Assembly: GCF_028290625.1 (NCBI RefSeq)
Contig: NZ_JAQGJM010000008.1
Coordinates: 124,001 to 188,000, forward strand
Direction of reading: 5' to 3'
DNA from: Devosia sp.
GTDB lineage: Bacteria; Pseudomonadota; Alphaproteobacteria; Rhizobiales; Devosiaceae
DNA: 64,000 bases
Made by a program: the position numbers and the translations under genes. A model generated the notes under the pieces. It saw nothing but the letters and a program-made list of their open reading frames with translations, searched no databases and was not told where the DNA came from. This document shows, in pieces, positions 53,720 to 61,776 of this stretch; positions within the stretch are counted from its first letter, which is position 1, and each line of letters starts with the position of its first letter.

Positions 53720-54504
53720 CGGCGAACCGCCGGTGTTTCGATCTTCAGCACCTGGCCGCGCCAGCGTTCGAACAGTTCCAGATCGACATATTCCTGCGAC
53801 CCCGCCGGGTAGGGCTCCGCCCGCACCGCTTCGTTGCACCAGGCGAACATGCGGTGGGTGGAGCCCATGGTTTGCCAGAGCGCGCGGTAGATGGGGAAGC
53901 CGTTGACTTGGCCCTGGCTGATCGACTCGCCGCGCAGGTGGTCGCCGGCGTGCTGTTCGTGGCAATTGGCGCAGGAGAGGTTGAGCTGGCCGCGGCGCTG
54001 GTAGAAGAAGGCCTTGCCGCGTTCGAAGCTTTCGGCGGCGGGGCCGACGATCGCCACGGACTGTGGCAGGCCCTTGGACTGGGCGGAGACTAAGGCGGTG
54101 ATCGAGAGCAGGGGCTCGGATTCGTAGGGGAAATCCGACTCACCCTGGCGCTCGCGGCGGCATTGGTTGATTTGTTGTTCGAGGTTGATGACGTGGTCGG
54201 CCTCGGCTGAGTAGGCGGGGTAGCGGGTGGCGACGCCACGCATGGCGGTTGCCGCATCGCCGTGGCAACTGGCGCAGGATTTGCCGGAGGCGACCTTGGT
54301 ATCGTCCCAGATAGTCTGGCCTTCTTCGACCCAGAGCAGGCCGGGATTCGCGAAATCATCGTCCTGCAATTGCTGCACTTCGGTTGTCATGAAGTCATAG
54401 CCGGAAATGGGCTTCTGCGTCGGCACCTGGTCGGACGCGAACACCGCGGCGAAAGTTGCCACGATGCCGGCACAGGCCAAAATGGCGACGAGGGCGCGGT
54501 TCAT
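53716..54504 (-). CDS. soxA: SoxA, diheme cytochrome c of thiosulfate oxidation
   Basis: Periplasmic c-type cytochrome, 262 aa, part of the SoxAX complex that attaches thiosulfate or sulfide to the SoxY carrier Cys. A signal-anchor sequence occupies about residues 1-23. Two haem motifs are present: CASCH (Cys77-His81) and CANCH (Cys178-His182). The catalytic haem ligand Cys223 lies in the conserved RMFAWCNEAVRAEPY segment, and the C-terminus ETPAVRR matches the family. It is the last gene of the operon and overlaps soxZ by 4 bases. Confidence 0.92.
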   Translation of the reverse strand: MNRALVAILACAGIVATFAAVFASDQVPTQKPISGYDFMTTEVQQLQDDDFANPGLLWVEEGQTIWDDTKVASGKSCASCHGDAATAMRGVATRYPAYSAEADHVINLEQQINQCRRERQGESDFPYESEPLLSITALVSAQSKGLPQSVAIVGPAAESFERGKAFFYQRRGQLNLSCANCHEQHAGDHLRGESISQGQVNGFPIYRALWQTMGSTHRMFAWCNEAVRAEPYPAGSQEYVDLELFERWRGQVLKIETPAVRR

Positions 54505-54821
54505 GTCACGTCGAGCTGCTCGGTGGCGGTGGTTATGGTGCCGTCCTGGTCGACCCAGCGGAAGTCGACCGGGCCGGATTTGGTGGCTTTCAGATAAAAC
54601 GAGAAATAGGGGTTGGCCGACAGGCCGGGCTCCAGCTTGACGCTGAACACTTCGCCACCGTCATAGGTGCAGGTGAAATCGGTGATGATCTCCACCGGAA
54701 TGGCGGTGCCCTGGCTATCGAGGCGGAAGCCGTTTTCCATCGGGTGCTGGATGATGGCGCGGATTTCCACGGCATCGCCGGCCTTGGCGGTCTTGGGGAC
54801 GCGGATGCGGGTATTGGGCAT
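54501..54821 (-). CDS. soxZ: SoxZ, sulfur carrier partner
   Basis: A 106-aa immunoglobulin-like protein that forms the SoxYZ carrier complex. Typical family segments: RIRVPKTAKAGDAVEIRAII at the start, HPMENGFRLDSQG, and FYLKATKSGPVDFRWVDQDG near the end. It has no signal peptide and would be exported with SoxY by the Tat route, as in other bacteria. It starts 9 bases after soxY and its stop overlaps the soxA start. Length is normal. Confidence 0.93.
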   Translation of the reverse strand: MPNTRIRVPKTAKAGDAVEIRAIIQHPMENGFRLDSQGTAIPVEIITDFTCTYDGGEVFSVKLEPGLSANPYFSFYLKATKSGPVDFRWVDQDGTITTATEQLDVT

Positions 54822-54830
54822 AAGTGTCTC

Positions 54831-55307
54831 CTAGTACCGCAATTGCAGGGTGTCGCAGGCGCCAACGGTGACGAGGACGCGCACTTGCGTCTGCCACACG
54901 GAGCCGTCGCTCAGTTCGGCCATGGCGATGACGTCCTGCGTGCCGCTCAGGCGCATATTGGTGCTGAATTCGGCGGTCGCCGCCTTGGGGCCGAAGGTCA
55001 TGATGGCGATCAGCGGGCGCGGGTTGCGATTGGCGAAGACGACGACGCGCTTGACTCGCTCGGTGTTGCTCATCGGGCTATCGACGGTCACGGTCAGCGG
55101 CACGGTATTGCCGGTTTCGGCGAGAGGGGGCAGCTTGAGGGTGATCTTGCCGTCCCGGCGTGGCGTGTGGCCAAAGGTGTCGGTGATGGCTTGGGCGACG
55201 CTGGCGTCGTCGGCGCGCACCGGCATGGCCAACAGCATGACGCCGGCGCCGAGCCCGGCGAGAACGCCGCGGCGGCTCCAGTTCGCGCTATCGCTTTGAT
55301 CGGTCAT
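54831..55307 (-). CDS. soxY: SoxY, sulfur-carrying protein with altered C-terminal arm
   Basis: A 158-aa SoxY homologue. The N-terminus has a twin-arginine signal (NWSRRGVLAGLG, then a hydrophobic run ending VRA). The core has the usual beta-sandwich (SVAQAITDTFGH, GNTVPLTVTVDSPM). SoxY normally ends in GGCGG, with the penultimate-region Cys carrying the sulfur intermediates. Here the protein ends VTVGACDTLQLRY: Cys151 is in the expected place, but the two glycines after it are replaced by seven residues. It overlaps no gene and lies 1 base after soxX. Confidence 0.87.
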   Translation of the reverse strand: MTDQSDSANWSRRGVLAGLGAGVMLLAMPVRADDASVAQAITDTFGHTPRRDGKITLKLPPLAETGNTVPLTVTVDSPMSNTERVKRVVVFANRNPRPLIAIMTFGPKAATAEFSTNMRLSGTQDVIAMAELSDGSVWQTQVRVLVTVGACDTLQLRY

Positions 55308-55308
55308 C

Positions 55309-55758
55309 TCAATTGCCTTTCAGGGTCAGCAGGAAGGCGATCAAGTCCTCCACCTGCTGGGCCGTCAGAATGGTCTTGCCGGCGTATTTTGTCTGCACCC
55401 GGGTTAGCCCCTCGGTGGCGAAATAGGCCGGCATCAGCGTATTCGGATCGAGCGTCGTGGGATTGACGATGCGCTGCCGCAGTTCTGCGGCGGTGAGCCT
55501 TGAGCCGACGCCATCCAGGGGCGGGCCGATATCGCCGTTGGCCCCGTCGGGGATTTCGGGCACCGGAATGTGGTGGCAGATCGAGCAATTGCCGAGGTCC
55601 GAATTGACCGCCACGGCCTTGCCGCGCGTGGCGTCGCCCGGCACATCGGTCAGCGGCTGGGCGATGCCGGCCTGTGCCAACGCCATGCCGGGTGCCAGCA
55701 GCATGGCGGCCAGACTGGCGGCTAGCCGAACATTTCGGCGGTGATGTTTTCGTACCAT
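55309..55758 (-). CDS. soxX: SoxX, monoheme cytochrome c
   Basis: Periplasmic cytochrome c of 149 aa that pairs with SoxA. The signal peptide is about residues 1-29 (ending MALAQA). The haem motif CSICH is at residues 58-62 and the distal Met is probably Met109 in DPNTLMPAYF. The remainder includes NGDIGPPLDGVGSRLTAAEL and the closing helix VEDLIAFLLTLKG. Its start overlaps the end of the FCSD flavoprotein gene by 37 bases, and soxY follows after one base. Confidence 0.9.
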   Translation of the reverse strand: MVRKHHRRNVRLAASLAAMLLAPGMALAQAGIAQPLTDVPGDATRGKAVAVNSDLGNCSICHHIPVPEIPDGANGDIGPPLDGVGSRLTAAELRQRIVNPTTLDPNTLMPAYFATEGLTRVQTKYAGKTILTAQQVEDLIAFLLTLKGN

Positions 55759-56996
55759 GAATGGGCGTATTTCGCCTCGGTTTGATGGACTTCGTCGGGC
55801 GCGCCAACGGGGGTGAACCGGTTGTCATCGAACACCAGATTGATAGTGTCGCCCGCCACCTCGAACACGTCGACCACCTCGAAGGCATAGTCGGCCTTGG
55901 CGAAGCTGTAGCAGACGTTGATCAACTTGGCGGGGCTGAACTCGGTTCCGGCGATATCGGCCAGGATGGCGGCGCCGCAAGCCTTGGCCTGGTTATTGGC
56001 ACTGAACCCCGATTTCGGCATGGCGCCCGCAATGGTGGCGTCGCCGAGTACATAGACGCCCTTGTGGACCGTGGATTCGAAGGTCGCCGGATTGATGGAG
56101 CAGAAGCCCTGGCCGGCGTCGAGCCCGGCATCGATGGCAATCTTGCCGGCGCGCTGAGCGGGGATGATGTTGGCGACCGCCGGCTGGTAGTCGTCGAAGC
56201 TGGTGGAGACGGTCATGCTGGCGGTATCCACCGACATGACGATGCCGGACTGTGAGCCGGGAATCCATTCCACCATGCCCGGATAGAGGTTTTCCCAGGC
56301 CTCCTCGAAGAGGGGCTGCTTGGCGAAGCTCTCATTGGCGTCGAGGATCATGATCTTCGACTTGGGCTTGGACTGGGTCAGGTAATTGGCAATCAGGGTG
56401 GCGCGCTCATAGGGGCCGGGCGGGCAGCGGAAAGGCACGGCGGGCACGCCGATGACCACCAGCCCGCCATCGTCCATGGCTTCGAGCTGGTTGCGCAACA
56501 GCGTGGTCTGCGGGCCGGCCTGCCAGGCATGCGGCATGATTTCGGCGGCCTCGGCGCTGTAGCCCTCGATGCTGTCCCAGACGAACTGGATGCCGGGGGA
56601 GACCACCAGATAATCATATTGCAGCACGGTGCCTCCGCCCAAGGTGACGAGTTTCTTGTCGGCGTCGATGGTGGTGGCGGTATCATGCACAACGGTGACG
56701 CCGGCGGCGGCGATACTGTCATAGGTAAAGGTGACATCGGCGATGGACCAAAGTCCGCCGATGACGCCATTGCTGAAGGGGCAGGTGGTGAACTGCTTGT
56801 CGCGCTCGACCAGGGTCACCGACAGGTCGGGACTGTTGCGGCGCAGATAGCGGGCGATCGAGGCGCCGCCGAAGCCGCCGCCGATAACCACGACCTTGGC
56901 CGCAGTGGCGGCGCGGGCGGGGCCGGACATCAGCATGGGGGCGGCCAGCCCGGCGGCGGCTGCGGCGACGAAATCGCGGCGCGATAATTTGATCAT
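55722..56996 (-). CDS. fccB: Flavocytochrome c sulfide dehydrogenase, flavoprotein subunit (FccB/SoxF)
   Basis: Periplasmic sulfide-oxidising FAD protein, 424 aa. A Tat signal is at the N-terminus (LSRRDFVAAAAAGL). The FAD motif VVVIGGGFGGASIARYL is near 35-51. Cys72 in TTCPFSNGVIGG is at the place of the covalent FAD link, and Cys191 (VPFRCPPGP) and Cys299 (QGFCSINPATF) are candidates for the redox disulfide. The start at ATG 56996 overlaps the upstream cytochrome stop (ATGA). It would pass electrons from sulfide to that cytochrome. Confidence 0.9.
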   Translation of the reverse strand: MIKLSRRDFVAAAAAGLAAPMLMSGPARAATAAKVVVIGGGFGGASIARYLRRNSPDLSVTLVERDKQFTTCPFSNGVIGGLWSIADVTFTYDSIAAAGVTVVHDTATTIDADKKLVTLGGGTVLQYDYLVVSPGIQFVWDSIEGYSAEAAEIMPHAWQAGPQTTLLRNQLEAMDDGGLVVIGVPAVPFRCPPGPYERATLIANYLTQSKPKSKIMILDANESFAKQPLFEEAWENLYPGMVEWIPGSQSGIVMSVDTASMTVSTSFDDYQPAVANIIPAQRAGKIAIDAGLDAGQGFCSINPATFESTVHKGVYVLGDATIAGAMPKSGFSANNQAKACGAAILADIAGTEFSPAKLINVCYSFAKADYAFEVVDVFEVAGDTINLVFDDNRFTPVGAPDEVHQTEAKYAHSWYENITAEMFG

Positions 56997-57307
56997 GGTG
57001 TGGAGCTCATGGCGCTGAAATAGGCGGCCAAGGCGGCGATCTCGCCGTCCGTATAGCCGCGGGCAATGCGGTTCATGATGGTGGCTTCGTTGGGGGCATC
57101 GCGGAAGGTTTTCAGCAATGCCACGAGGTCTTTTGCGGGTCGTCCGGCCAGACTGGGCACGGCGCCGACGCTGCGGCCCTGCAGGCCATGACAACTGGTG
57201 CAGGCCTGCGCCAATTGTCCGCCGGGGGAGGTTTCCTGCGCGCTGGCGGGAAGTGCGCCGAGTGATATAGGCGCCATAAAAATCAGGGCTATCAAGGCTA
57301 TGCGCAT
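56993..57307 (-). CDS. fccA: Small cytochrome c (FccA-like, partner of the FCSD flavoprotein)
   Basis: Periplasmic single-haem class I cytochrome c of 104 aa. The signal peptide is residues 1-23 (ending LPASA). The haem motif is CTSCH (Cys36-His40) and the axial Met is likely Met78 (NEATIMNRIARGYTDGEI). It heads the sox-fcc operon and is translationally coupled to fccB. In Allochromatium the FccA subunit has two haems; a single-haem version is found in several Sox clusters. Role as FCSD electron acceptor is by position. Confidence 0.88.
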   Translation of the reverse strand: MRIALIALIFMAPISLGALPASAQETSPGGQLAQACTSCHGLQGRSVGAVPSLAGRPAKDLVALLKTFRDAPNEATIMNRIARGYTDGEIAALAAYFSAMSSTP

Positions 57308-57388
57308 GCCGATGCCCCTCCCGAGGCAGCGAAACCCTAGCCCAATGCGATGGGGGAGGCCAGGGTGTTAGGACTGTTGCTCAAGCGT

Positions 57389-57412
57389 CGATATGTTCAA
57401 TTGAACATATCG
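57389..57412. promoter_or_regulatory. Perfect 24-bp palindrome between sox-fcc and Mo-hydroxylase operons
   Basis: The half CGATATGTTCAA is followed directly by its exact reverse complement. The site is 82 bases before fccA and 174 before the iorA-like gene. The ATATGTTC/GAACATAT arms resemble operators of ArsR-type sulfur regulators (BigR/SqrR-like) and some MarR proteins. No regulator gene is adjacent. Confidence 0.7.
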
Positions 57413-57520
57413 GAAGTATTCAATCAATAACGCAGTTTACGCGCCAAGTCATCATCTGCAAAGAGCGCTATTTCCACTGACGCTTATTGGCAAATCAAAG
57501 GTCGCAAATCTGGATCGGTA

Positions 57521-57537
57521 CTAAGAACGGTTCTAAG
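57521..57537. promoter_or_regulatory. Imperfect 17-bp dyad upstream of the Mo-hydroxylase operon
   Basis: CTAAGAACGGTTCTAAG: 7 of 8 positions are symmetric around a central G. It lies 49 bases before the iorA-like ATG, near where a promoter should be, and differs in sequence from the palindrome at 57389-57412. Confidence 0.4.
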
Positions 57538-57585
57538 CTTGGGGCAAAATATGACCTGCGATGTTTGCCTGTTGAGGAGGTTTTT

Positions 57586-58044
57586 ATGGCTGTTAATTTG
57601 ATGATCAACGGTAAGGCGACCGAGGTCGATGCCGATCCGCAGACCCCATTGCTCTGGGTATTGCGCGACCATCTGGGGATGACCGGAACCAAGTTCGGCT
57701 GCGGCATTGCTCAATGCGGCGCCTGTACGGTGCATATCGATGGCGTGGCGACGCGCTCCTGCCAGTTTCCGCTGGAAGCCGCCGAGGGCGTCAAGATCAC
57801 CACGATCGAGGGACTGAGCGCCGATTCAAGCCATCCGCTGCAGAAGCTGTGGGTCGAATTCAACGTGCCGCAATGCGGTTATTGCCAGACCGGCATGCTG
57901 ATGGCCGCCGCGGCGCTGCTGGACGAAATCCCCAATCCAACCGACGCGGATATCGATCAATACGTGTCCAATATCTGCCGTTGCGGCACCTACACGCGCG
58001 TGCGGGCGGCGATCCACAAAGCCGCCGACATGATGAAAGCTTGA
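57586..58044 (+). CDS. [2Fe-2S] subunit of a periplasmic Mo-hydroxylase (IorA-like)
   Basis: Small iron-sulfur subunit of 152 aa in the xanthine-oxidase family. The plant-ferredoxin cluster ligands are in GTKFGCGIAQCGACTVHIDG and the downstream SCQ; the second cluster ligands are in VPQCGYCQTGM and NICRCGTYTRV. It resembles IorA of isoquinoline 1-oxidoreductase and the small subunits of acetic-acid-bacteria aldehyde dehydrogenases. The start at ATG 57586 has a strong GAGGAGG Shine-Dalgarno; the open frame to 57487 is upstream sequence. The large subunit begins 10 bases after its stop. Confidence 0.92.
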   Translation: MAVNLMINGKATEVDADPQTPLLWVLRDHLGMTGTKFGCGIAQCGACTVHIDGVATRSCQFPLEAAEGVKITTIEGLSADSSHPLQKLWVEFNVPQCGYCQTGMLMAAAALLDEIPNPTDADIDQYVSNICRCGTYTRVRAAIHKAADMMKA

Positions 58045-58054
58045 GGAGGCGGTC

Positions 58055-60307
58055 ATGAACGAGATCAAGACGACGCGGCGCAATTTCATCATCTCCTCGC
58101 TGGCCCTGGGTGGCGCCCTGGTGATCGGCACGCGCGCGCAGGCCGCCATTGTCGATGCCGAGCCGTGGGACCTGGCCAACCCGGCCGGCAGCGTCGAATT
58201 CACCCCCTGGCTGACCATCAATGCCGATGGCAGCGTCATCGTGCGCGCTACGGCGGTGGATATCGGCAACGGCACGCTCACCCAGATCGCCGCCTATATC
58301 AAGGAAGAGCTTGATCCGGTCTGGGACCAGATCAAGCCGCAATATGCCTCCACCAATCGCGATTACTTGGAGGAGAATGTCTACTCGAACGCCAATGTGG
58401 GCGGGGCTTTGGCCTATTTCAGCGGCCGCTCGACCGGGCCGGCGCGCATGGACACCTATATGCAGGTTGCCGCCAGCGCGCGTGAGCGGCTCAAGGCCGC
58501 GGCCGCGGCCGCATGGAGCGTGCCGGCCGGTGAAATCACCATCACCGAGGGCGTGCTGAACCATGCTTCGGGTAAGTCGAGCGGCATTGGGGAGTTCGTG
58601 CAGGCGGCGGCGGCCATTCAGTTGGCCGAGGAGCCCAAGCCCAAGGATCGTTCGGAATGGACGTTCCTGGGCAAGAAGCATCCCGGCAAGGTGCAGCTTC
58701 CGCAGATCGTCAATGGCAGCCTGATCTATGGCGTCGACGTCATCGTGCCCAAAATGGTCTATGCGGCGCTGCGCCAGTCGCCGGTGATGGGCGGCACGCT
58801 CAAGAGCTTTGATGCCGATGCGGTCAAGTCGATGCCGGGCGTGTTGGCCGTGGTCGCCGTCAAGCCGGGCGACAATGTTCCCACCGACCTCAAGCCACCA
58901 TTCCCGTTTGGCGTGTCGACCGCCCAACATGCGGTGGCGGTGATCGCCGAGCATTATTGGCAGGCGCGCACGGCGCTCGATGCGCTGCCGGTCGAATGGG
59001 ACGACGGCCCGGGCGCGCAGTGGAAAACCACCCAGCAGATGAACAATGCCGCCATCGCCGCGCTCGACAAGCCGGGCGAGAAGGTGGAAGTGAGCACCGG
59101 CGATTTCGATGGTGTCTTCAAGGCCGCCAGGAAGACTGTCGAGGGCACGTACCTAACCCCTTATTGCGAGCAGGCGCCGATGGAGCCGCTCAACGGCACG
59201 GCCATGGTCACGCCCGAGCGGGTGGATTTCTGGCATCCGTCGCAGCATTCGCAGATGGCCTATATGGTGGCGGCCGACGAGACCGGGGTTAAGCCCGAAA
59301 ACGTGTTCTTCCACCAGACCTTTGTGGGTGGCGGGTTTGGCCGGCGCGTGTTCTCCGACGATGCGCGCATGGTTGTGGCCGTGGCCAAGCATTTCCCGGG
59401 CCGACCGGTGCATGTGATCTGGTCGCGTGAGGAAGCCACGCGTCAGGGGCGCTATCGTCCGCTGATGGCGGGGCGCCTTTGGGCTGCTTTGGGTGATGAT
59501 GGATATCCGACGGCGCTGCAAGGGCGGGTTTCGGGTGGTCCGGGTTTCTTCGTTTCGGGCATCAACGATACCGCCATTACGGCGCTGCTGCCCAATGTGC
59601 AGATCGAGTCGCAGACGGTTCCGTTCCATATCCTGACCGGGCCGTATCGCGGCCCCGGCTACAATTCCAATGCCTTCTTCATCGAGACCTTTCTCGATGA
59701 ATGCGCGGTGGCGGCGGGCGTGGATCCGATGGAATACCGGCTGCAGATTTTTGGCAAATGGGCCGATATCGGCTGGGCCAAGTGCCTCAATGAGGTCAAG
59801 GCCAAGTCCCGTTGGGGCGAAGCGCTGCCCAAGGGGCAGGGCCGTGGCGTGGCCATTGCCAATTGGGGCATGGGCGGCAAGGCCGATGCCGGCACGACGG
59901 TGGCGACCGTCGCCAAGGTCGAGGTCAGCAAGGAAGGCGTGCTGAAAATCCTGCAGATCGACCTGGCCTTCGATACCGGCCGCATCGTCAACGAGGACGC
60001 AGTGCGCACCGAGCTTGAAGGCGGGACCATGTTCGGGCTGAACATGGCGGTCAATGAAGGGCTCAACATCAAGGACGGCCAGATCGTTGAGGGCAATTTC
60101 GACGAATATCCGATGCTGCGCATGGCCGACATGCCGGCACAGATCAACGTGCACTTTGGCGGCCTCAGCGACAACCCGCGCTTTAACGAGATCGGCGAGC
60201 CGCCGGCGGGCGTGATCGGGCCGGCAGTGGGCAATGCCATCTTCCAGGCGACCGGCACGCGCATTCGCCAGATGCCGTTCCGCACGCAGGACATGAGCTG
60301 GTCCTAG
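58055..60307 (+). CDS. Molybdopterin large subunit of a periplasmic hydroxylase/aldehyde dehydrogenase (IorB-like)
   Basis: Catalytic subunit of 750 aa. A twin-arginine signal is at the N-terminus (TTRRNFIISSLALGG). Mo-cofactor-binding segments follow the xanthine-oxidase plan: FVGGGFGRRVFSDDA near 425, PYRGPGYNSNAFFIETFLDE near 535, and GEPPAGVIGPAVGNAIF near 710 with the active-site Glu. There is a duplicated domain order as in IorB, without a separate FAD subunit. Electrons would pass through the [2Fe-2S] subunit to the three-haem cytochrome encoded next. Aldehydes or N-heterocycles are the usual substrates; which applies here cannot be told. Confidence 0.9.
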   Translation: MNEIKTTRRNFIISSLALGGALVIGTRAQAAIVDAEPWDLANPAGSVEFTPWLTINADGSVIVRATAVDIGNGTLTQIAAYIKEELDPVWDQIKPQYASTNRDYLEENVYSNANVGGALAYFSGRSTGPARMDTYMQVAASARERLKAAAAAAWSVPAGEITITEGVLNHASGKSSGIGEFVQAAAAIQLAEEPKPKDRSEWTFLGKKHPGKVQLPQIVNGSLIYGVDVIVPKMVYAALRQSPVMGGTLKSFDADAVKSMPGVLAVVAVKPGDNVPTDLKPPFPFGVSTAQHAVAVIAEHYWQARTALDALPVEWDDGPGAQWKTTQQMNNAAIAALDKPGEKVEVSTGDFDGVFKAARKTVEGTYLTPYCEQAPMEPLNGTAMVTPERVDFWHPSQHSQMAYMVAADETGVKPENVFFHQTFVGGGFGRRVFSDDARMVVAVAKHFPGRPVHVIWSREEATRQGRYRPLMAGRLWAALGDDGYPTALQGRVSGGPGFFVSGINDTAITALLPNVQIESQTVPFHILTGPYRGPGYNSNAFFIETFLDECAVAAGVDPMEYRLQIFGKWADIGWAKCLNEVKAKSRWGEALPKGQGRGVAIANWGMGGKADAGTTVATVAKVEVSKEGVLKILQIDLAFDTGRIVNEDAVRTELEGGTMFGLNMAVNEGLNIKDGQIVEGNFDEYPMLRMADMPAQINVHFGGLSDNPRFNEIGEPPAGVIGPAVGNAIFQATGTRIRQMPFRTQDMSWS

Positions 60308-60373
60308 GTTGCGATAGATGCCGGCGGCCCCAGCGGCCGCAGGTTTGGTTTTCATCACGGCGAAGGGGATACC

Positions 60374-61717
60374 GTGAAAATCCTGCGTATTATCGGCATT
60401 ATCATTGTCGTCGGCATCGTGCTGTTCGTGGGCTTGGCGTTCCTGCTCAACCAGCGGCCATCCAGCCCGTTCGATGAGGTCGCGGCGATTACCGCGCCGC
60501 AATATCCGGTCGAGGAGGCCAGTTATGTGGCCCGGCTAGCCGATTGCGTGGCCTGCCATTCACTGCCGGGGGAAGCGCCGTTTTCGGGCGGCTTGCCGAT
60601 GGGCAGCCCGCTGGGCGTGATGTATGCGACCAATATCACCCCCGACAAGGCAACCGGCATCGGCAATTACACGCTGGCCGATTTCGACAATGCGGTGCGC
60701 CGCGGCGTCGCCAAGGATGGACATCGCCTCTATCCGTCCATGCCCTATCCCTCCTATTCCAAGATGACCGACGAGGACATCAAGAAGCTCTACGACTACT
60801 TCATGTTCGCCGTGGAGCCGGTGGCCAAGCCCAATCAGGAAACCGGTATTCCGTTCCCGCTCAATATGCGCTGGCCGCTGGCGTTCTGGAACGCCGCCTT
60901 TGCCCCGACCAAGGTTTACGAGAACAAGCCGGAGCAGAGCGCGGAATGGAACCGCGGCGCCTATCTGGTGCAGGGCGCAGGCCATTGCGGCAGTTGCCAT
61001 ACCGAGCGGGGCCTGGCGATCCAGGAAGTGGCACTGGACGACAGTGGCGATGCGTATCTGTCGGGTGCTTTGCTCGATGGCTGGCATGCCTCGAACCTGC
61101 GCGGCAACCAGGCGACGGGCCTGGGCCGCTGGAGCGAAGACGATATCGTGCAGCTGCTCAAGACCGGTCGCAACAAGCATGCCACCGTGTTCGGCACCAT
61201 GCTGGAAGCGTTCAACAACAGCACGCAGTTCATGACCGATGAGGATTTGAAATCCATCGCGGTTTACCTGAAATCGCTGCCGCCACACGGCGCCGATCCG
61301 CAATGGACCTATGACGATGCCACCAAGGTGGCGTTTGCCGGCAATGACATGACCGCACCGGGGGCTTCGCTCTACATCACCCAGTGTTCGAACTGCCATG
61401 GTCGCGACGGGCTGGGGCGTGGGGCGTTGCAGCCGCCGCTGGCGGGCAATCCAACAGTGATCGGGCACAACGCGGAGTCGATCATCAATATCCTGCTCAA
61501 CGGGGCCGGTCGCATGGTGGTGGACGGAGTTCCCGACTCCTACCGCATGACCCCGTTCCGGGTGCTGCTGCGTGACGATCAGATCGCCGAGATTGCCACG
61601 TTCATTCGCTCGAGCTGGGGCAATGATGCGCCCGCGGTGACGGCGGCGGAGGTGGCCAAGCTGCGCGAGGATACCGACCCGACCAGCGATCACGTGATCA
61701 TTCTCAATATGCGGTAA
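60374..61717 (+). CDS. Membrane-anchored triheme cytochrome c (electron acceptor subunit)
   Basis: A 447-aa cytochrome with an N-terminal membrane helix (about residues 5-25, IIGIIIVVGIVLFVGLAFL) and three CxxCH motifs: CVACH at 58-62, CGSCH near 205 and CSNCH near 340. This layout matches the cytochrome subunits of periplasmic alcohol, gluconate and aldehyde dehydrogenases, which hand electrons to ubiquinone or a terminal oxidase. The start is GTG 60374. It follows the Mo large subunit after 66 bases and probably completes a three-subunit enzyme. Confidence 0.92.
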   Translation: MKILRIIGIIIVVGIVLFVGLAFLLNQRPSSPFDEVAAITAPQYPVEEASYVARLADCVACHSLPGEAPFSGGLPMGSPLGVMYATNITPDKATGIGNYTLADFDNAVRRGVAKDGHRLYPSMPYPSYSKMTDEDIKKLYDYFMFAVEPVAKPNQETGIPFPLNMRWPLAFWNAAFAPTKVYENKPEQSAEWNRGAYLVQGAGHCGSCHTERGLAIQEVALDDSGDAYLSGALLDGWHASNLRGNQATGLGRWSEDDIVQLLKTGRNKHATVFGTMLEAFNNSTQFMTDEDLKSIAVYLKSLPPHGADPQWTYDDATKVAFAGNDMTAPGASLYITQCSNCHGRDGLGRGALQPPLAGNPTVIGHNAESIINILLNGAGRMVVDGVPDSYRMTPFRVLLRDDQIAEIATFIRSSWGNDAPAVTAAEVAKLREDTDPTSDHVIILNMR

Positions 61718-61725
61718 TTCGGAAT

Positions 61726-61759
61726 CCGACAGGGCGGTGGGGCAGCGCTGTCCCGTCGG
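61726..61759. terminator. Convergent stem-loop after triheme cytochrome
   Basis: CCGAC (61726-61730) pairs with GTCGG (61755-61759), with further GGG/CCC and CAGC/GCTG pairing inside. It lies between the cytochrome stop and the end of the minus-strand kinase gene and could terminate both. No T tract. Confidence 0.45.
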
Positions 61760-61776
61760 GCGATGAACAGCGGTGG

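Noticed and set aside
55304..55888. Alternative minus-strand frame overlapping soxX
   Set aside because: The soxX frame has a signal peptide and haem motif; this one is Arg/Pro/Ser-rich without motifs.
59153..60502. Open frame of 449 codons on the minus strand
   Set aside because: Antisense to the Mo large subunit and cytochrome start; His/Arg-rich composition typical of a high-GC shadow frame.
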